A stretch of DNA of 13,370 nt from Oscillospiraceae bacterium. Lineage in GTDB: Bacteria; Bacillota; Clostridia; UMGS1883. The notes beneath the pieces were generated by a model that worked only from the letters and a program-made list of their open reading frames with translations, did no database searches and was not told where the DNA came from. The stretch spans positions 1-13,370 of the forward strand of contig SVJI01000020.1 in the NCBI GenBank assembly GCA_015069065.1, read 5' to 3'. This document shows, in pieces, positions 6,803-13,370 of the stretch (positions are counted from its first letter, which is position 1; each line of letters begins with the position of its first letter). The translations under genes were made by a program, and so were the position numbers.

Positions 6803-8059
6803 TTACTTTATGTCGGGAATTATGTCCAGTCTATAGTCTTCGATATACTTTTTGGGCTTAGGATTAACCCATTTTCCGCGTGTGAAATCAGGAATTGCCA
6901 CGGGGAGACCTCCCATAGCGATAGAATCCTCTGATAGTGTAGAAATGCTCATCCAAGCGGCGGCATCATAAACATCAATAGGAGGATCTATCTTAGCGGC
7001 TGCACTCTCAAAGAATGCGCGCAATACCAACCAATCCATACCTCCGTGTCCTTCTTTTACGCCCTCTTCCTGATAACGCTTCCACAAAGGATGGTCATAG
7101 GTTTTTGCATATTCTTTTACGTTGCCCCAACTCTTTGACCAGTCAAAATCATCCTTCTCATACTTTTCGGCATCATTTTCCTCAAGGAACAAAGATTGGT
7201 TGGCTTCCTCAAAACAGCCCTTTGTTCCGCATACGACAAACCCTCTTGAATACGGTCGGGGAAGAGTTGTGTCCAGTGTCAGCTTGATAGTTTCTCCACC
7301 TGCACAACGGATAATTGTAGTAACAACATCGCCCTGAATAAAGCGTGTGTTTGAAAGCGTGTCGTCTGCACCACGTGTTTCTAATGCACGGCTTTGCAGA
7401 CCAACTGATTTTGAAGCAACTGAGACCAAGGAAACCATTCTGTTTCCGTTATTGATATTTAAAAGCTTGCAAATCGGGCCGAGCTGATGTGTAGGATAGT
7501 TGTCACAATTACGCAGCATATAGTTGCGCAGTCGGTAGTGTCGTATTTCGTTACCGCTCAAAATTTCATTGCACAAATCGTGACGATAGCCGCCGTCACA
7601 GTGAACAATTTCACCAAAAATACCCTTCTTGGCAAGGTTAAGGCACATCATTTCATTTTGACCGTAGCAACAGTTTTCAAGCATCATACAGGGAATTCCC
7701 GTTTCCTCGCTTGTCCTTACCAATCGCCAGCAGTCTTCAACGTCATATCCGCCGCCAACCTCAAGACCTACATAAATTCCTGCACGCATCGCACTTACTG
7801 CAAGGTCTACGTGCGCCTCCCATGCAGCACTGATTACAACAGCTTCTATTCCTTTGATTGAAATAATATCACGCGAATTTGTTGAAGTTATGGGCGTATT
7901 TCCCATTTTTTCCTGAATAAATTTTGCAGTATCCTCATTCCTGTCGGCATATTCATCACAAACAGCGACAATTTCAATATCATCCATATTTACAATATTA
8001 TTCAAGAGTCCGCGTCCGCGCTGACCAAGACCGATAAGAGCAATTTTCAATTTTTTCAT
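6803..8059 (-). CDS. Gfo/Idh/MocA-fold protein resembling glycoside hydrolase family 109
   Basis: A 418-residue cytoplasmic protein with an N-terminal Rossmann fold (IGLGQRGRG, residues 9-17) for NAD(H). Several stretches match what I know of GH109, the NAD-dependent alpha-N-acetylgalactosaminidase family: ENCCYG at 128-133, NYPTHQLGP at 187-195 (the Tyr and His of the catalytic YPTH motif), HPLW at 323-326, GHGGMD at 337-342, DVYDAAAW at 362-369 and DFTRGKW at 391-397. Family members remove the sugar by transient oxidation at C3 with bound NAD+, not by two acids. Unlike many Bacteroidota members there is no Tat or Sec signal, so it would act on imported sugars. ATG 8059 is 7 bases after AAAGGTGG (8074-8067); an in-frame TTG at 8065 is too close to that site. 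The actual substrate is not shown, and a plain sugar dehydrogenase remains possible. It lies downstream of the other oxidoreductase gene. Confidence 0.85.
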   Translation of the reverse strand: MKKLKIALIGLGQRGRGLLNNIVNMDDIEIVAVCDEYADRNEDTAKFIQEKMGNTPITSTNSRDIISIKGIEAVVISAAWEAHVDLAVSAMRAGIYVGLEVGGGYDVEDCWRLVRTSEETGIPCMMLENCCYGQNEMMCLNLAKKGIFGEIVHCDGGYRHDLCNEILSGNEIRHYRLRNYMLRNCDNYPTHQLGPICKLLNINNGNRMVSLVSVASKSVGLQSRALETRGADDTLSNTRFIQGDVVTTIIRCAGGETIKLTLDTTLPRPYSRGFVVCGTKGCFEEANQSLFLEENDAEKYEKDDFDWSKSWGNVKEYAKTYDHPLWKRYQEEGVKEGHGGMDWLVLRAFFESAAAKIDPPIDVYDAAAWMSISTLSEDSIAMGGLPVAIPDFTRGKWVNPKPKKYIEDYRLDIIPDIK

Positions 8060-8084
8060 AGCCAATCCACCTTTCGTTGGATAA

Positions 8085-8123
8085 AAAGGAGTCGAACTAT
8101 CGTAATGATTGTACGGCTCCTTT
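8085..8123 (-). terminator. Terminator-like hairpin between the two oxidoreductase genes
   Basis: Bases 8085-8094 and 8114-8123 form a 10-bp stem with a 19-base loop. In minus-strand RNA the stem has one C-A mismatch (8092/8116) and is followed by a short T run leading to TTATCC. In plus-strand RNA that pair is a U-G wobble and the stem is followed by CTTTTT (8124-8129). It lies 26 bases ahead of the GH109-like start codon and could partly terminate or attenuate transcription between the two genes, or stabilise an mRNA end. The direction of action is not settled by the sequence. Confidence 0.45.
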
Positions 8124-8132
8124 CTTTTTAGA

Positions 8133-8174
8133 ATAGAATAGTTAAGTTTTATTTTGATAGAATAGTTTAGTTTT
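8133..8174. repeat. Short direct repeat across the end of the distal oxidoreductase gene
   Basis: Two 18-base copies, 8133-8150 (ATAGAATAGTTAAGTTTT) and 8157-8174 (ATAGAATAGTTTAGTTTT), differ at one base and are 24 bp apart start to start. The second copy contains the stop codon (8167-8169) of the gene at 8167-9315. This looks like a small local duplication that extended the intergenic spacer; no function is evident. Confidence 0.6.
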
Positions 8175-9315
8175 TCTTGTTTTTATAGCGCTTCTCGTTT
8201 TCGCCGTACTCGTTGTCGCCGAGGTGAACAAATGTTGAGGGATCGTAAAGCTCAATTCTGTCAAGATCTTCTTCGTTAAACTGGTCGAGACCAAGTCCTC
8301 TGAGGTCTGCTACAACGCCCTGCTTTTCTGCATCATACAATCTCCAGATAAGGCGCAGACTCTGTATTGCACGGCGTCCGTCTGTTAAAGGACGGGTATG
8401 GTTTTCAATACAGTCGAGGAAATGAATCATTTCAAAATGAGTGTTCTTTGATTTTTCGCCGTCCCATTTCCATACAACTTCATAACTGCCGTTTTCAGCG
8501 TAGTCGCCATGTTCGTCAGTAGTATTCTGATAGAATCTGATTTCTCCTGCTGTAAGGCAAAGTGTACCCTTATCTGTAAGGAGCTGATAGTCATAGCCCA
8601 TTCTTGTACCCCTTGCGCCCCATGTGCCGAAGTGATAACCTGTTGCACCGCTTTTAAATTTGAGAGCAACATTGCTTGTACCTTCCTTAATTAACCAGGG
8701 AGTACACTTGTTTGTTCCTATATGTACACCTTCCACAGGCTCGCCCATGAACCAAAGCATGAGGTCTATGTAGTGGCAGCCGTGACTGAAAAGCTGTCCT
8801 CCACCAAGACGGCCTGAAGAACCCCATCCAAAGTCATTTCTAAACTGAGTGAGCTGCTCTGTAAATACGGACATCTGGAATACTGTGCCGTACTCTCCAC
8901 TATCTACAAGCTCTTTGAGCTTTGTGATATAGGGCCAGTAGGGAACAGGATAACCGCACATAAGTGTTACATCCTCCCGGTCGCAGACCTTTATAAGTCG
9001 TAGACACTCTTCTTCCAAATTACAAAGAGGCTTTTCCATCAAAATGTGCTTTTTGTGATTTGCAAAGAATAAACCGCAGTTGTAGTGTAAATCGTGGGGC
9101 AGTGAAATCAAAACCGCATCAACGTAATCAACCATTTCTTCATAATGAACAGTTGTAAAACAGTTGTCGAAGTTTGCGGCAAATTTCAGCATACCCTCCT
9201 CGTCAACGTCACATGCTGCTGTGATTTCCATACGGTCACTAAGTTTAAAAAGACCGTCCAGGTGATTGCCTGTCATATTACCACAACCGATAATACCAAG
9301 CCTGATTTTACCCAT
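8167..9315 (-). CDS. Gfo/Idh/MocA family NAD(P)-dependent oxidoreductase
   Basis: A 382-residue cytoplasmic protein. The N-terminal Rossmann domain opens with IGCGNM (residues 9-14) and an acidic residue after the second strand (CDVDEE, 35-40), which suggests NAD(H) preference. The family hallmark EKP is at 94-96, with the lysine expected in catalysis. The second motif reads GGGQLFSHGCHYID at 171-184, with His181 and Asp184 in the usual catalytic positions; a Ser-His pair replaces the common Leu-Asp just before Gly179. Family members oxidise or reduce hydroxyls on sugars, inositols or sugar acids; the substrate cannot be told. The highly charged C-terminal tail (about 345-382) is longer than the core fold needs. 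ATG 9315 has AAGGA 7 bases upstream. It has a consensus promoter at 9378-9406 and is the first gene of the minus-strand pair, 107 bp before the GH109-like gene. Confidence 0.93.
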   Translation of the reverse strand: MGKIRLGIIGCGNMTGNHLDGLFKLSDRMEITAACDVDEEGMLKFAANFDNCFTTVHYEEMVDYVDAVLISLPHDLHYNCGLFFANHKKHILMEKPLCNLEEECLRLIKVCDREDVTLMCGYPVPYWPYITKLKELVDSGEYGTVFQMSVFTEQLTQFRNDFGWGSSGRLGGGQLFSHGCHYIDLMLWFMGEPVEGVHIGTNKCTPWLIKEGTSNVALKFKSGATGYHFGTWGARGTRMGYDYQLLTDKGTLCLTAGEIRFYQNTTDEHGDYAENGSYEVVWKWDGEKSKNTHFEMIHFLDCIENHTRPLTDGRRAIQSLRLIWRLYDAEKQGVVADLRGLGLDQFNEEDLDRIELYDPSTFVHLGDNEYGENEKRYKNKKN

Positions 9316-9377
9316 TTTTATTCCTTCTTTCTATATATACTCTGGGCAAAAATTCTCTGTCTTGCCCTTGCAAATTC

Positions 9378-9406
9378 ACTATAAAACAAGCATCTATGAT
9401 TGTCAA
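9378..9406 (-). promoter_or_regulatory. Sigma-A type promoter for the minus-strand oxidoreductase genes
   Basis: On the minus strand, TTGACA (9406-9401) matches the -35 consensus in all six bases. It is followed by a 17-base spacer and TATAGT (9383-9378), five of six for the -10 box. Transcription would begin near 9371, giving a leader of about 55 bases before ATG 9315. No other candidate upstream of that gene is as good. Confidence 0.85.
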
Positions 9407-9436
9407 GTGACACATTTTAGAATATATATGTCACTT
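9405..9436. promoter_or_regulatory. Inverted repeat (candidate operator) touching the -35 box
   Basis: AAGTGACA (9405-9412) and TGTCACTT (9429-9436) are perfect inverted copies separated by 16 bp. The inner copy overlaps the last bases of the -35 box at 9401-9406, and TGTCA-AG-TGACA (9401-9412) is itself a small dyad over that box. The placement, partly over and just upstream of -35, suits a repressor or an activator dimer. No regulator gene is in the window, so the protein is unknown. A transcribed hairpin is less likely, since the site lies upstream of the predicted start. Confidence 0.55.
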
Positions 9437-9577
9437 TGTTGAAATAAGAATTTTTGACTTGAAATTTTCGTTTTTGTATTCAAAAAATTCTGTAAACAGA
9501 GTAAAAATGTCTGAATTTTTTAATCACCGTCAAAAAATTAAAAAAAGAAACAAAAACATCACTAATTTGGAAGAAAA

Positions 9578-9583
9578 TATAAT
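9578..9583 (+). promoter_or_regulatory. Possible -10 box for the SLH operon
   Basis: An exact TATAAT on the + strand, with A-tracts upstream but no recognisable -35 box at 16-18 bases. If used, the transcript would have a leader of about 100 bases before the first SLH gene. The exact TTGACA at 9605-9610 has no fitting -10 partner, so the true start site is uncertain. Confidence 0.3.
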
Positions 9584-9692
9584 ACCAGGTTTTAAGTCTA
9601 AAAATTGACAGTGATATTCGCAAATTCGTCACTAGACAAGGAAAATAGGGCGTGCTAAGATAAAATTAGCAATGTAGAATGCAGAAAGGAAC

Positions 9693-11591
9693 GTGAAACA
9701 TTTGAAAAGAACATTTGCTTTGGCAATGTCAGTTGCCACATTATTAACATCTTTCTCGGCAAGTGCTGCTGAGCTTCAGGAGAAGGTCGAGACTACAGAT
9801 GTTATTCCCGTTGAATCATCAAGTGTTTACTATTCCGATGTAGAAAATTCTTTATATAAGAATGAAATCATCGAAATAGCTGACCTTGGAGTAATCACGG
9901 GATACCCTGACAAAACGTATAGACCCTACTCACAAATAAGTCGTGCAGAACTTGCAGTCTTAATGTCAAGATTTTTATCTGTTGACCATTATATAAAGGC
10001 AGCCAAAGCTGCGGCAAGTTTTTCCGACGTGAGTGCTACTCATTGGGCAGCACGTGAAATAAAGTACTTTGCCGATGAAGAGGTTTTCGCAGGATATGGT
10101 GACGGGACTTTCCGCCCGGAAGAATTTGTTACATATGACCAGATGCTCAAAATATTGGTTGCTGCAATGGGCTATGGTGATGATGCGGAAAACAAGGGTG
10201 GATTTCCTTTGGGTTATAGAATGTCAGCGGCAGAGCTTGGCATAACTAAGGGTATAACAGACAGTGAAAAACAGCAGCTTAACCGTGGTGTTGCGGCAAA
10301 ACTTCTTTATAATGCTCTGGATGCTGTTATGGCAAACGGTGATGTGCCCAAGGATTTGTTCAGTGAGGATTTATTTTATGTGTCAACTGCTGGTTCAGAT
10401 ACAAACCCCGGTACAAAGGAAAAGCCATGGAAGACAATGAAAAAGGCTGCCCAGGCTGTTATTCCCGGAGGAACGGTAATTTTTGAGGATGGCGTGTATG
10501 ATGAAACATCTGTTACAACCTTTACTTATAGCGGAACAAAGGAAAAACCGATAACACTGAAAGCACGCAATAAGCATGGAGCAACAATTAAATACGGAAA
10601 GACCATGAGTGACATTATGAAGATGCAGGTAACAGACGGTCTGGAATATATAAATATCCGTGATTTTCATTTTACGCAGCAGGTTAAGTCGAGCACCAGT
10701 ACTCAGGATATTTATATCCGTTTTGTAGGCTCTAGCCATTGTGAGGTAACGGGTAATAAATTTACCAATATGTTTGAAGAGGCGATAAAGACCTACAATG
10801 CACATCATATTCTTATTGCAGATAATGTTATAATCGAGCCTAACCACGAGGGAATGGATATATTCGCATCCTCCTTTGTAACAATCAGAGGAAATGAGCT
10901 TGATGATTGCGGACGTGTGGGATTGATGTTAAAGGGTAATGCGAACAATTGCCTGGTTTATAATAACTATATACATAATGAAAAAGCAACCATGATGTCC
11001 AGTGCAATTGGCTTGGGCGGATCATCTGACAATTATTCACCTTTTGATGTGGCAAAGGGAACAGGCTATGAGAATTATTACACAATATGCTATAACAACA
11101 TTATTGTAGCAGGTAAAGAAGGTCTCATGCCGTCGGGAATTGGATTTATAAGCTCCAAGGGCTGTCAAGCATGGAATAATGTACTCGTAGGTTGCGATGC
11201 GGGATTCCTTGTTACAGAAACAGATGCGCTCAGAAAAGGTTGGGAATGGGACCCGCCTGTTGTTGAGCCGGTTATGAGAAATAACATTGTGGTTAATTGT
11301 AAGGAGGGAGTATGGTGCGCCAATGTACCTTCAGGACCCGATTTTGAAAACAATCTGTTTTGTAATGTAAATACGAAGTTCGATGTCTATGGATTTGAGG
11401 GTGATGCGAAATTTTTAGACAACTACAGTGACTGGCATCTCCTTCCCGGAAGTGACGCTATAGACCGCGGCACTCCAATGCCTGAAAAGGTTATCGGTTA
11501 TAACGGTCAGGTAATAGATATTGACTTAGTCGATTATGATGGAAACCCCAGAACGGGAAAATGGGATTTGGGAATATATAATGTAGATTAA
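9693..11591 (+). CDS. Secreted SLH-domain protein with right-handed beta-helix
   Basis: A 632-residue surface protein. Signal peptide: basic start, hydrophobic core, and cleavage near FSASA-AELQ (about residue 25). Three SLH repeats follow: about 47-97 (with ISRAE, a variant of the TRAE wall-polymer-binding motif), 108-161, and a degenerate third at about 174-212. SLH domains hold proteins on the secondary wall polymer. From YVSTAGSDTNPGT (229-241) to the end is a DUF1565-like opening and a right-handed parallel beta-helix with recurring Asn-rich turns (GNKFTN, DNVII, GNELDD, YNNYIHN, YNNIIV), closing with GNPRTGKWDLGIYN. This fold is common in polysaccharide lyases, epimerases and some glycosidases, but I see no diagnostic catalytic motif. 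The start is GTG 9693 (AAAGGA only 2 bases upstream) or TTG 9702 (11 bases); both keep the signal peptide. Tandem with a paralogue 16 bp later. Confidence 0.92.
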   Translation: MKHLKRTFALAMSVATLLTSFSASAAELQEKVETTDVIPVESSSVYYSDVENSLYKNEIIEIADLGVITGYPDKTYRPYSQISRAELAVLMSRFLSVDHYIKAAKAAASFSDVSATHWAAREIKYFADEEVFAGYGDGTFRPEEFVTYDQMLKILVAAMGYGDDAENKGGFPLGYRMSAAELGITKGITDSEKQQLNRGVAAKLLYNALDAVMANGDVPKDLFSEDLFYVSTAGSDTNPGTKEKPWKTMKKAAQAVIPGGTVIFEDGVYDETSVTTFTYSGTKEKPITLKARNKHGATIKYGKTMSDIMKMQVTDGLEYINIRDFHFTQQVKSSTSTQDIYIRFVGSSHCEVTGNKFTNMFEEAIKTYNAHHILIADNVIIEPNHEGMDIFASSFVTIRGNELDDCGRVGLMLKGNANNCLVYNNYIHNEKATMMSSAIGLGGSSDNYSPFDVAKGTGYENYYTICYNNIIVAGKEGLMPSGIGFISSKGCQAWNNVLVGCDAGFLVTETDALRKGWEWDPPVVEPVMRNNIVVNCKEGVWCANVPSGPDFENNLFCNVNTKFDVYGFEGDAKFLDNYSDWHLLPGSDAIDRGTPMPEKVIGYNGQVIDIDLVDYDGNPRTGKWDLGIYNVD

Positions 11592-11607
11592 CGAAAGGAG
11601 CAACCTT

Positions 11608-13370
11608 GTGAAAAAGATACTTTCGATTTTATTGGTATTAAGTGTAATTTTAATACCGCAGGTAAATGCAGCAGATATGGGCGCCGTAAAAAAGGACAGT
11701 GCCGTAGAGACTCTTTATGAACTTGGAATAATGTATGGTGATGAAAACGGAAATTTGAATGGGGATAATTTCCTTACAAGGGCAGAGTTTGCTGCACTTA
11801 CAAGCCGTATTATGAAGGAAGATATAGGTATAGCAAATCAAAAGTTTAAGGATGTGCCAATCGGTCATTGGGGAGCAGCTGATATCGGCTTTATGGCACA
11901 GAAAGGAATTATTGATGGCTACGGAAACGGATATTTCGGCCCTGATGACAAGGTAACACTTGCTCAGGCAGTTAAAATACTGCTGTCAGTGCTTGAACTT
12001 TCAAGGGAAGATTTTTCCTATCCGGACGATTATATGATTTGCGGGGCTGAAAACGGATTGACGGTAGGTGTCAGTATTTTTCATGATGAAGCCATCAACC
12101 GTAACGAGGCGGCAGCACTTATCATAAATGCACTTCATATTCCCAAAAAAGATGGAACAATGCTGATTGAGAGAAATCACTGCAAAACCTACTACGTGTC
12201 TCCCGATGGTTCAGACAGTAACGACGGAAGCTCTCTTCACCCCTGGAAAACCTTGCAAAAGGCGGCGGTAACAGTAGGCGGCAATGCAATCGTGTATCTT
12301 GCAGAGGGTGAATATGACGAAGGCACGTTAGTTTTTAATAAAGGCGGAGAAAGCGCAGATAAGACTCTCCTTCTGCGTGCTATGTCCGGACAAAATGTCA
12401 GCGTTATTGCAGAGGAAATACAGATTGCAGATGATGCTGATTATATAACCATTAAAGGACTGTGCATTAAGCAGAAAAATGAAAAGGATGGAGAAATTCC
12501 TGCATTGATTAAATGCAATGGTAAAAGCTTTTCGCTTATAAACAATGAAATAATGGCACAGGGCACTGCTGTTGAAGTTAAAAGTACAGAAAATGCAAAT
12601 ATAAAGGAAAACAACTTTACAGGTGGTGAGCATGCCGTAGTAATGGATAAGTCGGAGAATGTAGTTGTAGAAAAAAACAGTTTTACATCTCAAATCAAAG
12701 GCAGCATTCTCAGTACTGATTCAAAGAAGACACAAATTTTTAATAACACATTTAATGCGGAAGCTTCCGATGAAGCATTTATAAAGCTGGGTGAAGATAC
12801 CTGTGACAGCGCAATATGGAATAATGTTTTTTCTGCACAGGAAACTGAAGCAGCAGCAGAGGCTCTCCTTTTGAATGGGACGAAAAACAGCCATTTTTAC
12901 AATAATATAGTTAACAAGACTAATGGCGGTATAAAATTTGTGGGAGAAAACAGCGGTGTTGTATCAAAGAATAATATATTTGCAGAGTGTTCAGACAATA
13001 CCTATCTTCTGGAAAATAGACCTGCAGGCTTTGAAACAGACCACAACTGCTACTATCTCACATATCCTGAGGTAAAGGAAAAGAATAGTCGGTTTGATAA
13101 TCCGTATTTTATCAGCACCGGATCAGATTGGAGACTGATGGAAGATAGTCCTGCAGCTTCAATTGGCGAGCAGCTGCAGACAGAAATCTTATGTACCGAC
13201 GGCAGCATATTGTCCCTTGATATGCGTGATATTAACGGAAATGCACGTGGGGAGAAATGGAACCCCGGTATTTACGCAAATGTTGCACAGGATAGTTTCT
13301 CCTCATCTGATAATGGGGCTGATTCAGAAAATGTTATGTTAAAGATGGAAATTGCACGCAGTGTTGATAC
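11608..13370 (+). CDS. Second SLH-domain beta-helix surface protein (3' end beyond window)
   Basis: Starts at GTG 11608, 7 bases after AAAGGAG, and stays open for 587 codons to the right edge. Signal peptide MKKILSILLV... ends near VNA-AD (about 21). Three SLH repeats follow: about 24-70 (with a perfect LTRAE at 56-60), 79-130 (FKDVPIGHW opening) and a degenerate third at about 138-177. From YYVSPDGSDSNDGS (195-208) there is a beta-helix domain like that of the preceding protein, with PWKTLQKAA matching its PWKTMKKAA and an equivalent closing segment GNARGEKWNPGIY at 544-556. Unlike the first protein it does not end there: a Ser/Asp-rich linker (about 561-573) leads into a further region cut by the edge. 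It is probably co-transcribed with and duplicated from its neighbour, though now quite diverged. Substrate unknown. Confidence 0.92.
   Translation, partial: MKKILSILLVLSVILIPQVNAADMGAVKKDSAVETLYELGIMYGDENGNLNGDNFLTRAEFAALTSRIMKEDIGIANQKFKDVPIGHWGAADIGFMAQKGIIDGYGNGYFGPDDKVTLAQAVKILLSVLELSREDFSYPDDYMICGAENGLTVGVSIFHDEAINRNEAAALIINALHIPKKDGTMLIERNHCKTYYVSPDGSDSNDGSSLHPWKTLQKAAVTVGGNAIVYLAEGEYDEGTLVFNKGGESADKTLLLRAMSGQNVSVIAEEIQIADDADYITIKGLCIKQKNEKDGEIPALIKCNGKSFSLINNEIMAQGTAVEVKSTENANIKENNFTGGEHAVVMDKSENVVVEKNSFTSQIKGSILSTDSKKTQIFNNTFNAEASDEAFIKLGEDTCDSAIWNNVFSAQETEAAAEALLLNGTKNSHFYNNIVNKTNGGIKFVGENSGVVSKNNIFAECSDNTYLLENRPAGFETDHNCYYLTYPEVKEKNSRFDNPYFISTGSDWRLMEDSPAASIGEQLQTEILCTDGSILSLDMRDINGNARGEKWNPGIYANVAQDSFSSSDNGADSENVMLKMEIARSVD

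Larger units (their letters stand above)
9316..9692. other. Divergent AT-rich control region between oxidoreductase and SLH genes
   Basis: This 377-bp stretch holds no gene. Its left part has the minus-strand promoter and an inverted repeat. The middle (9440-9590) is very AT-rich, with several A and T tracts and a weak inverted repeat AAAAAATTC / GAATTTTTT (9482-9490 and 9513-9521). The right part has an exact TATAAT at 9578-9583, an exact TTGACA at 9605-9610 with no matching -10 box, and a 5-base inverted pair AGTGA / TCACT (9610-9614 and 9629-9633). Its length and these repeats suggest regulated expression in both directions. Confidence 0.7.

Noticed and set aside
6734..6934. Short + strand open frame starting in the terminator
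   Set aside because: It begins inside the terminator stem and overlaps the convergent GH109-like gene; no plausible start signals.
9482..9521. Inverted repeat AAAAAATTC / GAATTTTTT as a terminator or operator
   Set aside because: The arms are almost only A and T in a very AT-rich region, so chance pairing is likely, and no gene ends nearby.
9605..9610. Exact TTGACA as the -35 box of the SLH operon
   Set aside because: No -10-like hexamer is found 16-19 bases downstream on the + strand.
10395..11085. Antisense open frames within the first SLH gene
   Set aside because: Both are shadows of a clear secreted protein gene and show no family motif.

Overview
The window reads as a chromosomal segment of a low-GC, anaerobic Gram-positive bacterium, most likely of the class Clostridia. 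The evidence is an rnfCDGEAB operon in the order usual for Clostridia, AGGAGG-type ribosome binding sites with many GTG and TTG starts, and S-layer-homology (SLH) surface proteins. I cannot name the species. Gut Clostridia that display SLH-anchored polysaccharide-active enzymes would fit. No tRNA, rRNA, CRISPR array, insertion sequence or phage gene was seen.

Region 1 (1-900, + strand): the last codons of a gene cut by the left edge, then a 235-residue membrane-anchored coiled-coil protein of unknown function. That gene ends in a very long hairpin terminator that overlaps its stop codon.

Region 2 (971-6775, + strand): a complete Rnf complex (rnfC, D, G, E, A, B), the membrane ferredoxin:NAD+ oxidoreductase that couples electron transfer to Na+ or H+ translocation. 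All expected cofactor motifs are present: the RnfC and RnfB iron-sulfur cysteines, the FMN-attachment threonines of RnfD and RnfG, and the paired RnfA/RnfE cysteines. A CPBP-family intramembrane protease follows 49 bp later. An 18-bp perfect hairpin closes the unit and probably also stops the convergent genes.

Region 3 (6803-9315, - strand): two Gfo/Idh/MocA-fold NAD(P)-dependent sugar enzymes. The distal one carries the sequence signature of glycoside hydrolase family 109. A strong consensus promoter precedes the proximal one. A terminator-like hairpin lies between the two genes.

Region 4 (9316-9692): a 377-bp AT-rich divergent control region with the minus-strand promoter and an 8+8 bp inverted repeat touching its -35 box.

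Region 5 (9693 to the right edge, + strand): two tandem paralogous secreted proteins, each with a signal peptide, three SLH repeats and a right-handed beta-helix domain. The second is cut by the window end. Taken together, regions 3-5 look like a surface-glycan locus: wall-anchored beta-helix proteins outside, NAD-dependent sugar enzymes inside, with a shared regulatory region. That functional link, and the substrate, are inference. Nothing in the window is clearly a new kind of system. The most worthwhile leads are this glycan locus and the hairpin between the coiled-coil gene and rnfC.
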